Of a DNA stretch of 64,000 bases, positions 46,701 to 58,458 are shown piece after piece. This DNA is from Neofusicoccum parvum (Eukaryota; Ascomycota; Dothideomycetes; Botryosphaeriales; Botryosphaeriaceae). The stretch covers positions 620,001 through 684,000 of the forward strand of contig CP087208.1 in assembly GCA_020912385.1 (NCBI GenBank), in the 5' to 3' direction. The position numbers were made by a program, and so were the translations under genes. The notes beneath the pieces are model-generated. The model made no database searches. It was not told the origin of the DNA and saw only the letters and a program-made list of their open reading frames with translations. The number at the start of each line of letters is the position of its first letter. The first letter of the stretch is position 1.

Positions 46701-49700
46701 TTCGACCTGCATTGTCTCAGCTGGGCTTGTACCAGGCCCGCGGTACCAGCCCGTCCAGTAGCAGGTACAGGTATTCCTTCCACCTGAAAGTTTGTTTCGT
46801 GGTAGCTGTACCGCCGTGGAAGACGGGAGAAGCTTTGATGAAGGGTCGTCCTGAGCAGACCCCCCATCCCGGCCCTGGTCGACCCGCGGGGCCTGGGCGG
46901 CTAGCAGGGACCATCCTGACCGCTGCCGTTAAAGCGGCGAGCGAAGAGGGTCTGCCCATCGTGGGATCGTGAATTTTGGTCGACAAGGGATGAGTTGGGT
47001 AATGATGGGCACGAGAGACAAAAGGGAATAACGTTGTTTGTCCTTGCAATCTTCAGGCCCGGGCTCGGTTTGCTTCACCCTCAGCCGCCATGTCGTTGTT
47101 TGCCTCCGCAATTATCGATCTAACGCAGACGCGGTTCTGCTGCAAGGCGGGATGCCGTTTGGAACGACTGAGTTCTAGACTTCGCGGAGAGCGTTGCGGC
47201 AGATGGCTGTAGGCTTGCATGTACAAGGCACGTTACAAGGTGTCTGACCTCTCCACCGAGCCAGTACCTAAAAGGGCAATCCCGCAGTGCCGGCCGCAAT
47301 CCGTCAGTCTGGATGGGTCTTCGGTGGTCCATCGTCGGGGCCATTGTCAAACGGGCTGCAGCAATGGTGCAGCTGTTCTCTCGTCAGGCCTCTCGTTTGG
47401 TTTCCTCGTTCAGGCCAACCCGCCGACACGTTGTTGCTGCGAAACGCAGGCGCCAGCCAAACACCTGGCGGCGAGGAGCCCGTCCGTCCGTCCGCCCTGC
47501 TGCTCTTTCTTCGCCGCCGCCGCCGCCGCTGGGCAGCAACAACGTCGACGCTGCCGCCACGGCCGCCGCACGCACGCAATGCACACGCAGCACGCATCGC
47601 GCGATTGCGTGCGGCACGAAAAAGAAACGAGAAAAACATCCGCAACCGGCCCTTTCGCCGTCGTCAGTCATCGCGTGGCACACCACGGCCAAGCATCGTC
47701 ACCACCGCCCCATCATCAAACCCCAGCCTAGCGCCAAGCGCCGGACGGGCAACAGCAGCTGCCAGCTCGCGCCCGTCAATCCGCCGGCTCTTTCGGCGGC
47801 CCTACTTTCGCATGGCGCGAGTGGTGTCGGTCGGCAAGTGGGCTCATTCCGTCGAGTGAAGCGCGTGTGCCCACAAAAGATGTACAGTACGGCACCAGCA
47901 CCAGCACCAGAGCAGAGCAGAGTGGGGGCGAAAGCGAGGGCGTTGGAACACCACCGCCGGCGGAGGGCAAGAGCCCATTCGCCAGAGACGAGCGCCAGCA
48001 CGGCTTCGCTCCGCCCGCCGTGCCGCCGCCGCCTGCCGGAGGGCAGATCGTCGGCTCCTGCCACTCGCTACTCTCTCTGACTTTGCCTGCCATGCAGGTT
48101 GGGTGCCCAGTGCGCGGTGGACGTCTCGGCGCCACTGACGTAGCGGCCTTCTCTGCGCTGGCCTCGGAGCAAGATCGACCGGGAACCTCGTGCCTGTGCG
48201 ACGACCAACTTTCTCGCTATCTACAAGTCGTCCTTGGTGTTGGCCGGCTTCTTGTGGCTGAGACAGCCTGTGCCGAACGCAGAGATGGCGGGCGATGATC
48301 GCAAGCGGTATGGTCTGATGGCAGAGGGCTGCCGCGTGGCTGTGGTGACGGCGAACAGACGGAGCGCAGCGGAAGGGAGCGAAGGAAGATGGAGGGTCGG
48401 CAAGGCGAACCGAATCCAAAGAGGCAGTGCCTTGGAGGAGCAGAGGGATGGTTGGCGAGATTGGCGAATGGGCGGCGCGGCGAGGGCGACAGTGAGATCT
48501 GCCGCAAACGGCTGGAGGGATGGTCCTTGGGGAGGTCTGCTGCGCTGTGCTGTTGTCGCAGGACGCCCTTCTCTGCTTGACTCGGACGGCAGCCGGCCTG
48601 CTGCTCGGATCCGCCTTGCACCGGATCCGTCGTCGCGCGAGCGCGTTGGGAGGTGACGATCTGTGTAGGAGTGACAATGCGTGCCAGCTCAATCTCCACG
48701 CAGCCTGCCGTAGCTGATACACGTGAAAGTGGGCAGGGGATTCGACGAGGGATATTCCCGGCCGATCCCTCCATTCTTTTCCAGAATTTCGAAGCACGAT
48801 GATGAATGGCGGATGGGCTCGCCATGTGCTTTCGCGTCGCCTCGTCCCGTGTGACGGCAGGCGAAGCATTGCATTGCCAATGACTAGCCGCTGCATCACT
48901 GCCTCACGACCTCATCCGTCGTGCAAAAATAGAATCCCAGACGTCTGTTTGTCGCCGCTCGCAAGGAATGCCCAAGGCATCCTGTGCACCGTGATAACTC
49001 ACACCTTCCTCTGGCATGTTCCCCCGGCCAACAGGCGGCGCTGAATCATCCGTCTTACACGTACACAGACAAGCAGAAGACCCGCCTCCGAATGTGCTTG
49101 CCACGAGAGGGAGCGCCAGTCCACTCACTTCGCAGCGCCGTATCTCTCCGTCCTCCCCATCCCTACCTATAACGGCAACACTCGCGTTGGCGCCATGGAA
49201 GGGGACCGAGGGCGACACCGCCGGGAAAGACCAGCCCGTCACCAGCCAGCACCGCCCAACGCCGCCGTCGATCTTGCCCTGCCAGCGAACGAGACGACCC
49301 GCCACCTTGAAACCACCGGCACTCGGCAAACGGCGCATCGTGTAGGGCATGAAGACAGGAGCGAGGGCTGTGACGAGGGCCGGCATGAAGCGATCTACGG
49401 AGAGGCAGCCAAAGGCAGGCCACAGCAGCGTGAAGCCAAACCGACAGCCTGGCATCGCCGCCAGCCACGCCCGCCCACGGAGCAACTCCGTCCTTCGTCC
49501 CGCAAGCCTTTGTCGATCCGCGCACTCTCTCATCCACTCCTTCTCCCGCCTTCTGTGATGCAGTGCAGATAGAGCCCAAAGGAACGTGGAGCTACCTCCG
49601 ACGGAAGCCGAGCCTTCCCGGTTCAAACCACCGTCCATCACGATGATGTGCACTTTGCTTTTTCTCTTGTCCCTTTTTTTCCTTTTTACCCGCGATAAAG

Positions 49701-50277
49701 TGCGAGCGAAAAGTCATTTTGAACAGTATTTGCCGGCGTGAAAGCCCAACTGTCGACGCACAGGCACAAGCGCTAAGTGCGCCTGGGCGCTGATCGCGAC
49801 GGTGGACGTGGGCGGGCACCGCAATGCCGTCATAGCACGAAAGGCACCCCCCCATGTCCACCTTCTTGTTCGCCCAATCTCCTCCCGGAGCGCAGTTGGC
49901 GATGGCGGGCCCGTACGGCAAGAGCAGAGGAACGAGGAGACGTCAGTTCAAGGCATGGTGCTTCGATAATGGCGCTCAACTAACGAGAGAAATATGCAAG
50001 AGCGCACGCGGCGGCACAGCACCCGCCCCGAGAAACCGGGCATGCGTTCGTCATTTTTTTTGCCTTGTCCCTCGGAGATTTGGGGTTGGGAAGGCAAGAG
50101 CGCCGCGGCTGCTAAAACCCACGATGCTGCCGTTATCGATACTATCACGCCGGGTTCGAAGCGTAAACAATAATGAATGACGAGATGGGAAGGGGGGAAC
50201 CGCCGCCGTCGACCCTGCCTGCGCCCTTCTCCCTCCTGCTCCTCCTCCTCCACCCCACATCTCCCGAGGCTCTGCGA

Positions 50278-50304
50278 ACGCACGCACGCACGCACGCACG
50301 CACG
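50278..50304. repeat. (CGCA)n microsatellite
   Basis: About six direct copies of the tetramer CGCA, interrupted once by CGCG at the right end. Confidence 0.9.
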
Positions 50305-53076
50305 CGCGCACGCGGCCTGCCTTGCTTTGCCCTGCCCCGGCCGGCTGGCAGTTCCGCGGCCGTCCCGCGCCGCGTGAAACATGCGCCGGGCAGCTCGCCC
50401 AAGGCCAAATTGTGGGGACGCCCATCCTGCGCGCTGACCGGATGGATCTGGCGGCGAATGGCTGCGCGTCGGCGACGACGCCAAGCGGGAGCAGACGAGA
50501 AGGGGTGCAAGTGACGGCCGTGTTGATCACTGCCGCCCCAGCGTCCTCATCATCTGGTGGGGAGGAAGGGGGGGCGAGGTCATTCACCCGTCGTCATTTC
50601 ACCTCGCCTCTCGCGCCGAAAGAGGGCAAAGTCCTACCCGGGACGCTGGTTGCGGTGGTGGAGAGGAAGACAATCACCGGTGTCGTTGATGCGCGCTGCC
50701 GCCGTGCCGTGTGACACTTTAGGCTGGCCGCGAGGCCAAACAAAGGGTCCCACCCTCGAGTGATACACGCGTGGTACAACGCGATATACGAGCGCCCGTC
50801 ATGCCGTGTGCGTGTGGAGGCGGGAACGATTTACATCTACTTACTCGGGTTTCACTGCGGCTGCCACTCTACGTGCTGTGCATACACATACGCCCCCCTT
50901 GTAAGCTCGGTGGCTGCGAACATGGTAAAACTACTGCTGCCTTTCTTTTTTTTTTTTTTTCGCGCAAAGGCGAATGTGCATGTCAGAGCGCCGTCGGTGC
51001 TTTTTGCGGGTGACTCGCGGGTGACTCGCGCGGCCGGCTGCACTGGCTTTGGCGCGTGGCGCGCGGCGCGCCTAGCTTTTTCGGGGGGTGGAGGGGGACC
51101 TGGGGGGGAGTTGCCCGAGCGAGTGAGTGTGTTTGGGAGTGGTTGGGCGGGTGGGTCGGCCTCTTTGCGGAGGAGTGGGGGAGGAGTAGTGTGAGCGGCG
51201 CCGAGAGAGAACGCGCGAGAGAGATCATGGGGTTGGTTGGTTACCGGAGTGAAGAGAGAGCAGAGGAAGCGACCAGCGGGATGGCGCGGTGGCATGGGTG
51301 AATGTGGGTGGGTTGTCTAGTGCTATGGGTGGGCGGGTGTGAGAGTGTACCTCGGTGAAGGATGGGCGGCTGATGCCGTGCAGTGCGGACGCAGGGACTG
51401 GGGGTTGGTGGTCGTGGTGGTGTGTGGTAACGACAGGTACGTGGAGAAGAGAGGCGGTGGAGGCGGTGATTCCCTTGTAGTCTTGTGCTGTGGTCTGTTT
51501 GGCTGGGAAAATTTCCTGATGCATGCGAGGCGCAGACGCAAGAGCGCTCATCCATCTTTTTCCTCTTGCGCCTTTGATACGGGTGTTTGCCTGCGTCAGG
51601 CGTTTGTGCTTGCTTGGCCCTGGCGAGCATTCCGCGTCCCTTGCGGCGCTGCGGCTGCGACTGTGGGCTGTGCAGGTGAGGTGGTTTGATGACGAAGGCA
51701 CAGTATCCACGGCGTCCAGGGTGCTCATCGTCAAGGCCTCGTTCCAAGAGCGCAAGTGCGCGGCACGCGGCAAAATCGACCAAGAGAGCCCATGCGTCGT
51801 CGTCACACACCCGCCGCGCCGCCGTCCAGACGGCTCAGAGACACGCCGAACATCGACCCGTTCTCATGCACGGCTGGCCGGAAGCGAGCAGCGATCGCTG
51901 ATTGTCGAGGTTGCAGAGTAGCATCCAGCCTCCCATCGTATTCTGCAGACGCCGCTCCCGTGCCATGATGGGCGTTGAAGAAATCCACTTGGTCTCACGC
52001 ACAGCAACTGAGACGGCTTCGGGCACCAAACCGGAAATGGTATTGAAATCGAGCGATCAAGCTGCCTGCCTGGTCTGCCTTGGTTTCTCGCGCATTAGCC
52101 CGCCTTCGCTATGGGCTTGCCCAGCGCTTGTTGCCGTCCGTGCTGGAACGGCCTCACTTCCTTCCAGGTTTACTGTCTAACACCTGTAGTCCCATTCGCC
52201 CACGTGGGCGCTTCGACTCTGACATCCCTGTCCCCGTGAAGAAATCAAATCTCCAGATAGCCGGCCAGCGAAGCGAAGAATAGATGCCCTACATGCTTTC
52301 CCAATGCTGGTAACGATGCACAACCCTCCGCAAACGCCTGAAGCGCGAGGAAAACCCATGTCCACAAGTGGAAAAAGTGAAATTCGGGCAGGCTCAAGCG
52401 AGTGTGGTGTGTCTGAAAAAAGGGCCCACTTCCAGCACTTGGTATGTGGGGACGAAATGTAACAGCGCAAAGAAAATCCCAACCCCCAATTTCACCAAAC
52501 GACCGCGAACCCCTCCCGCCCCCATGCCATCGTGATCCCGAACCCTTGGTACCGAAAATGCGCGTGTTGTTTCTGTTGCGAATGACGAAGTGGCGGTGAT
52601 CATGACGATGATGGTGTCTGATCCATCACACGATAACGCTGTCCGCTGTTATCGTGCTTGCCACCGTGACAACGCGGCGGTGGAGACTCTTGCGCCTCAC
52701 CATGAAAACGAATGGACGAGATGACGCTGTCCTTCCGTGGGTCTTCTTCCACACCGAGTGACAGCACCAGTCTGCCAGCCTGGCCGAATGAAACTGGAGA
52801 TGAAGACGCCGGAATATGGTGATGCATTTTTTTTTTTCTTTTGGTGTGCTGCTGGAGCACGCGTTCCGCCATGTATGAGAATGCTCAATTTATCTCCCTT
52901 GCTCCTGTGGTATCGCTCAGACGCCGGAAAAATGCTGCTCGAGATGACGCCCGCCTAAATTGCCGAGATTGAAAAGAACCGAGATTCTGAAACCAGGTCG
53001 TGATGTAGGAAAATTGTTGTTGTCGGCCGTGTCGAGAATGGTGTTGAACGACCATTCCGAGAGATTGTGTGGCTGT

Positions 53077-53634
53077 CTAGAAGCCGCCCACTGAAGTTGG
53101 CCGTCCGGGAGACATCTGACCCACCCGCTTGGCCTCCTCCTGGAGGAGCTTCTCGACCAGCTCGTTCCGGGAGTCAGAGAGACCAGACGAGCGGGCACCT
53201 GCTGTGAGGTAGTCGCCGTGTTGGGCCTCGAGCTCGAGGGGTGTGACTGGCCCCGGGCTGCCCAGAGGGTTCAGACGAGGGCTGGCGGGCTTCGTGCCAG
53301 TTGCCATGTTGCGGGTGGCGTTGGCGAGGAGCTCCCTTTGGTAAACGTAGAGCTGGCGTTGGGCCTCGGAGTACTGCTTCTGTTGGCTGCGGGGCGAGGG
53401 CGGCGGCTGTGGGCTGTTGGGGTTGGTGTTGGGGGTGTTGCCGCAGCTGGAGTTCGGCGACTGGAAGTTGGCCGGGTGGAAGCGAGGTAGCGAGGGCAGC
53501 TTGAGGTTCGACGAACCGCTCGTCGGTCTGCCGGGACGGAGGCGAGGCGCCTGGGAGGGAATGGCCAGAGAGTCTGATCCGGTCCTGGCGGAGAGGGGGC
53601 CGGCGGGAGGAGCCATCATGGTAGTGCGTGGCAT
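53077..53634 (-). CDS. Conserved fungal hypothetical protein, LPRFHP-motif
   Basis: One exon, 185 residues from the ATG at 53634. The same frame is open for another 60 codons upstream, but that part is mostly a translated AACC repeat, so I take it as leader. The protein is disordered and rich in Pro, Ser and Asn. It contains LKLPSLPRFHPANFQSP, a block I recall from other filamentous ascomycete hypothetical proteins, then SEAQRQLYVYQRELLANATR (predicted helix), LGSPGPVTPLELE with Ser/Thr-Pro sites, and a C-terminal helix ELVEKLLQEEAKRVG. No known domain, no membrane segment. It stands alone between two long gene-free regions, which suggests heavy regulation. Function unknown. Confidence 0.75.
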   Translation of the reverse strand: MPRTTMMAPPAGPLSARTGSDSLAIPSQAPRLRPGRPTSGSSNLKLPSLPRFHPANFQSPNSSCGNTPNTNPNSPQPPPSPRSQQKQYSEAQRQLYVYQRELLANATRNMATGTKPASPRLNPLGSPGPVTPLELEAQHGDYLTAGARSSGLSDSRNELVEKLLQEEAKRVGQMSPGRPTSVGGF

Positions 53635-53658
53635 GGTGGTGATTGAGAGGGTTGGTGT

Positions 53659-53689
53659 GGTTGGTTGGTTGGTTGGTTGGTTGGTTGGT
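53659..53689. repeat. (GGTT)n microsatellite in gene leader
   Basis: About seven copies of GGTT, read as AACC in the 5' leader of the minus-strand gene starting at 53634. Confidence 0.9.
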
Positions 53690-53775
53690 GGGTGTGGAGT
53701 GGTATAGTCTGCTGTGCCCAAGTGGATGGAAGTAGCAGTGAGTCTTCGGACCAGCAGAGGGCGCCGAAGAGGGTG

Positions 53776-53782
53776 TTTATAA
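53776..53782 (-). promoter_or_regulatory. Likely TATA box of the LPRFHP gene
   Basis: TTATAAA on the minus strand, about 145 bases before the ATG at 53634. It supports the shorter start, because the (AACC)n tract then lies in the leader. Confidence 0.4.
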
Positions 53783-56506
53783 GTGGTGAGTGAGGCAGGC
53801 CTTGTTTCGAGAGTCACTGAAGAGTCGAGGGTGAGGTCTTGCGGAAAGATGCTAGTGGAACAGGGAGGCGTCAGAAGGCCAGGAGCGGGGGGTGCGTGTT
53901 ATAGAGGCGCGGGTGCTGGGGTGCTGGGGGTGCTTGCGCGCGCCGATAAAGCAGCAAGGCGTGCAGGGATGGTGGTGGAGATGCAATTCGAAAGGGCAGG
54001 GCAGATCAACGGCGGCCGGCTGGGAAGCGGCGCCAGGACAGGGTTGCCTCAGTGCTTGGTCCCTGGCGCCGGGCGCAGCGGCTCAGCGCTGCGTCGCACC
54101 GAGCGCAGAGCTTGGGCTGGTGGGGCAGCACAAAGCGAAGGGTCCTGCGAGCCCGGGGCCTGCCTGCTGCAGTGGTGCGCCGGTGGTGTGTGTGCCCGCG
54201 GACCCTCTTCTGCGGAATGCCGTTCGGTTTCAAGTCGACCAACGGGCGCTGTGAGCAGCCCGAGAAAGGGGACGGCCGAGGGCGCGCAGTTGCGCCGCAT
54301 CGTGATCAGCCCTGCCGCCGCTCAGCTCATGACCGTGACCCGGCCGCCTGCGGTGTGCGGGTCGCTCTGCGATGACGACGGCGCAGCAAAGGGCACCGCG
54401 CTCCTTGGCGCCCGAGCCGCCGCCTCCCCGAGCGTCGCGGCGCCGCCCTCTGTCTGGCTGCCCTGCACGTGAGCGCCTGAGACGGCGGCCCTGGTGCTGT
54501 TTTCTCCGCTGTTCCGTGCTGCTTCTGGCGCTGTGCCAGTGCGCGCGCGGCTTCTGGCACTGCCGCGGTGCTTCTGCAGCTTCTGGCGCCGGACCGTCAC
54601 CCAACGCCCACAGCATCGCGCGATCGATGCTGCCACTGCTGCATCGCCAAAGCCGCGCTCTCCGCCCGCCAGCCGTGCTAACGAGCTGCAGCTGCCCGGC
54701 CAGGAGCGTGCCGCACTTGGCTCCGCACGGCCCAATCAGGACGGCCTTGCGGGCGACGTTGAAAGGACAAAAGTCCGCTGCTAGGGAGCGCGCTGCAGGC
54801 GCTAGAATGCCAAAGAGACGGGTGCCGGGGCGTGACCTGACGGCTGCTCGCCGCACCCTGCACTCCCCGTCCAGCACGCGGTCTCCACTCGAGCATTCCG
54901 AACCGAGAAATGCTCTCGCTTGTTTGCGGCGGAGAAGGCGAAGACAGACGGCGCTGCCCTTGCAGCAGCGCTCAGCCGTGTATACGAGATAAGCAGCCAA
55001 AAATAACGCGCCTGTCAGCGAAACGCATTCGGAAAAGCACACCAGCAGTGTTCTGTTTCCCCAGCACAGAGGACTGAGGGCTGTGCTGCTTGGCGGCGCT
55101 GATAGATCTTCGAGCTGTGCAGCGCCCGAGAGCGGTTTAGCCGTCGAGCTCGCCAGTGCTCAAGCAACACGCGTCGTCACACCGAAATCCGCCAGAGGGA
55201 CCCTCCTCGTCCGTCCGTGGACTGTTGAGCCAGCCAGCCTCGCGCGGCACTCATCAAAACAGCATGCTCCAAAAGCATGTGCAAGGGCGGCGCGGCCTCT
55301 CGTCTTCCGCCATGCATGTTTCATTGGCGTGGCATGCCCACGGCTCAATCAATCACCGTCCCCAACACGCTCTGCTGCCTCTTCCCACAGCCCGGCCGTA
55401 AGAAGAATGCCCTGCGGCACGGCACGGCCGGCTGGGCGGCCACCGCACTCGCCGGACAAACGCACAGCGCAGCAATGCACGCAATCAGTCTTTCTTTTTT
55501 GGCGATCAGCCGTGGGCAAAGAAACGAGGAGATAGCGTGTGCGGATCCATCGGACGGCTTTTTCCAGAACACATGTTCCCACCTCACACACCACCAGCCC
55601 CCCTCCCCCCGCCGGTGATAGGAGCAATTGGCTGGTGCTTCGGCCGCACCGTCCGAGGCCGATAGAAGCTCAGGAAGTATCTGCGCTCGCGGAACCCGTG
55701 GTGGTCCATGAGTCGCTATCGCATCCACCCAGGGCCCCCCGCTTGCGCGAGGAACCGCGTCGAAACCCCTCATTCTGCGCCTGCAGAAGGACTGGAACAC
55801 GCGTTCGAAGCTCCCGCACGCAAACGAGCAAATGCGATCTCGCCAGCGGGGGGTGAGATCAGCCAATGATCTACGATCGGTCGTGGTCCTGTGCCGCAGA
55901 AAGGGCATGCATGCGGGGGATGAGGGGGGAGAAAGCATTCGAAAGAAGCCATGCGCATGCATGTCTCATGGCACTTGTACCGGATCGGCGCGGCAGGCAA
56001 ATATTGCGACATTCGCCCGTGGCGCGCATAGCCGGGGGTCGGTTCTATACGTACAGCCAGGCATAAAGAAAGGGGATTGAGCGAGCCCGGCTGCTCAGAG
56101 TTGTGATGCAGGAAATATCGATTGCGGCAAATGCGGGACTCCATTATATCCGGAGCTTCCCGACCAATGCACCTATCCGAATAGACAAAGAGAAACCCAA
56201 GAAAGGCTCTCTGGTTGCCCGCGCGGCCGCAAGGAGCGTAGCTATGCTTTCGAGGCCGTGAAACGTCCAAAATACTCAGCCTTTGTTTGCTAAGGTGCCT
56301 AATCGATAATCGCCAGTTACACACATCACTGCGGTGGCAAGCCGGATATCCCCTGACCCTGACCGTAGTCCACATACGTCCAACCCGAAGAGTTCGTCCA
56401 ACGCCAGAATGACAGACAGCCCCCGATCCCAGAAACACCACCATGTCCCTTTTTTGTCGTTACCCACAGCGCCGATAATCCAAACACCAATAAAGTCGCG
56501 TCAATA

Positions 56507-58458
56507 TCATCTCCAGTTGCCCTGGCTTAGTTTGAGTAGACCCTCCACACAGCCTAGCTCTTCCCCGCTTGAGACACTCGTCCTCTGACTATGGCCACCT
56601 GCACCGCCCATGAACGCGCGGATCTCGTCGTCATCCTCTGGGTTGACGTTGATGGTGTCCTGCAATCTTTTGAGTGGCGAAATCTTCAACCCCTTCTCGC
56701 GATCCATCATAGCCCCAAGGCTGGTGCCTGAACTGAGAATATTTGTGTTCTCGCCCAGAACCTTGCGACGTGGTTGACCAGGCTGCTGACCGGCAGCCGG
56801 CTTAGTACGACGAAAGGTAGCCCCAGGAATACCCGGCTCCCAGTTCTCTTTGTCAGACTCGGTCTGGGGAAGTTCGAAGCCATCGTCATCGGCGGCCTTA
56901 GATCTTGCTGATTGACTCTTCTTCAGCGGGGATCTATTCATGGGAGCTGGCTTGCCCTGCAGGCGTCCCTGAGACGATGACGAACGAGAGAGAGGGGGTC
57001 GGTGAGTACTCTTTCCGTCAATCTTGACACGCTTGGCTGAGCTTTGAGTAAGGAGCTGGGCGTTGCGCTTGTTAGGGTTCAGCTTCAGAGAACTTCTGCT
57101 TGTAGAACGTATGAGTTCAATGGCGTCCGCTGCCGAGCCGCTTCCCTCTTGGTTTGCTTTCTCGGTAAGCGAATTTCTCGCGTCGCTGTCACACCAGAAC
57201 TCCCAGGCCCTTGAATCGCGAGAGCGGCCCGAGATAGACCGTTGAAGGCCCTGAGGCGATTGGGCTTGCTTCAGTCTATCATTCAAAGCAGCTGCACTGT
57301 AGCTTCGGCGAAGACCCTCGGATCTCTCAGTCACGGGGCCTGGGGTTGGCTGAGACCTTGGTGGGGATGGAGAGTCTTCGCTAGTGATGACTCTGGCCTT
57401 TCCATCTTCAGTCATCGAAAGTCGCACAAAAGAGCTGGACTTCTTTAGGGTTCGAGCGGGCGCTTGCTCCTGCGACGATGGCGCGGAGCCAAGCTTCTCC
57501 ACAGTTGATTCGTCGTAGGTTCGCACAAAGGACTGGCTACGGCGGTTTGCAAGGTAGCCGATGCCTTGTCGCTGGCTTTCTTGCGAGGCCGGCAAAGGCT
57601 GCGAGCTACCAAAGTCCGCAGGTGAGGCGCCACTGGGCTCGGTAGAGATTTCCTGCGGTTCTGTTGTTGCATTTGTGCTCTGGGGCTCAGTGTTCGAGTC
57701 TTCGGTGGATGGAGACGCGTTTTCCCGGGTCAGAGTCTCAATGCCCGCAGTCGGAGACGAGCCAGGATCTCCTTGGGGACCGCATGGCTTTTCCTGCGCC
57801 GCCGTCACATCTCCTTCGTGAAGTTCCTGTTCCGCCTCGTCCACATCGTCTGAATTCGGCACGGAAGAGGAGAATTCCGCATTCAGATCCTGGGAGCTGG
57901 AGTGTAGGTGCGACTGGATCTCGTGCGGCTCAAGTGGCTTGGATTTACGACGCGTGTTTTGGCGGCGGTTTTGGAACCAGATCTGGGCGTGGGTTAATGT
58001 TAGGACGTTGGAGAGTGAGTGGCCCATGCGGGGATCCCTACCTGCACCTCCTTCTCGCCAAGAGCGACGCGCTTCACGATCTCGAGACGCGCCGTCTTGT
58101 CAGGCTTGCTGTTTCGCTGGTACTCGGCTTCCAATATTTTCTGGTCTTCAGGACTGTTGCGCGCAATGTGGTGTTAGTGGGACTGGGACTCGACTGGGAG
58201 CAGCTGCAGTTCACGCCCTGGCGCGGCCACGTATTGACGCGTCTCGCGCTGCCGACACGATGGACGGGCAGCTGTGCAGCTGGGACCGTACCTTGTACGT
58301 CTCCGCTTCTGGCGTGCAAGAGGCTTATTGTCGACATCGGGGGGCAGGTTGCGTTGGACGGTGTCGGGCGAGTGTACGAGGAATGCCAGGCTGCCGGACG
58401 AGGGACTCGACAGCTTCGGCGCATCTGCTGGCGGGGTGGTCGAACCGGGATCGCTCAT
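56507..58458 (-). CDS. Homeobox transcription factor
   Basis: 584 residues, three exons: 58458..58292, 58153..58042, 57982..56507. Both introns cut the homeodomain (about residues 50-110): QKRRRT | SPEDQKILEAEYQRNSKPDK, then LGEKEVQ | IWFQNRRQNTRRK. The third helix with WFQNRR is complete, so DNA binding should be kept. The long C-terminus is disordered and Ser-rich with repeated phospho-type motifs: RRSQSFVRTYDE, KKSSSFVRLSM, RRSYSAAALN, and SPLKRLQDTINVNPEDDDEIRAF near the end. This build resembles filamentous fungal homeobox regulators grouped with yeast Yox1, a cell-cycle repressor, but orthology is only inferred. The start is the first ATG before MSDPGSTTPP. Confidence 0.9.

Larger units (their letters stand above)
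44654..53076. other. 8.4-kb GC-rich region without a recognisable gene
   Basis: Lies between the 3' ends of two convergent genes. It holds many long open frames on both strands, for example 351 codons on minus at 47844-48899 and 249 codons at 48904-49653. All are Arg/Pro/Ser-rich, overlap each other in several frames and lack domains, which is what high GC gives by chance. Seen inside: a GAGGGTCTT tandem at 46651-46700, a CGCA microsatellite at 50278-50304, a G-run cluster at 51083-51109 and several T runs. A non-coding RNA or an unrecognised multi-exon gene cannot be excluded. Confidence 0.5.
53635..56506. other. Long upstream region without a gene
   Basis: About 2.9 kb between the LPRFHP gene promoter and the 3' end of the homeobox gene. 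GC-rich at 54000-55000, with long overlapping frames that look random. No gene, RNA or mobile element seen beyond the GGTT repeat and TATA box. Confidence 0.5.

Noticed and set aside
47844..48899. 351-codon minus-strand frame in the large gap
   Set aside because: Arg/Pro/Ser-rich, no domain, overlapped by open frames on both strands; a chance product of high GC.
48904..49653. 249-codon minus-strand frame
   Set aside because: Somewhat balanced composition but no family likeness and no spliced continuation; not enough to call a gene.
54230..55042. 270-codon minus-strand frame
   Set aside because: Cys/Arg/Ala-rich, fully overlapped by plus-strand frames; no domain.
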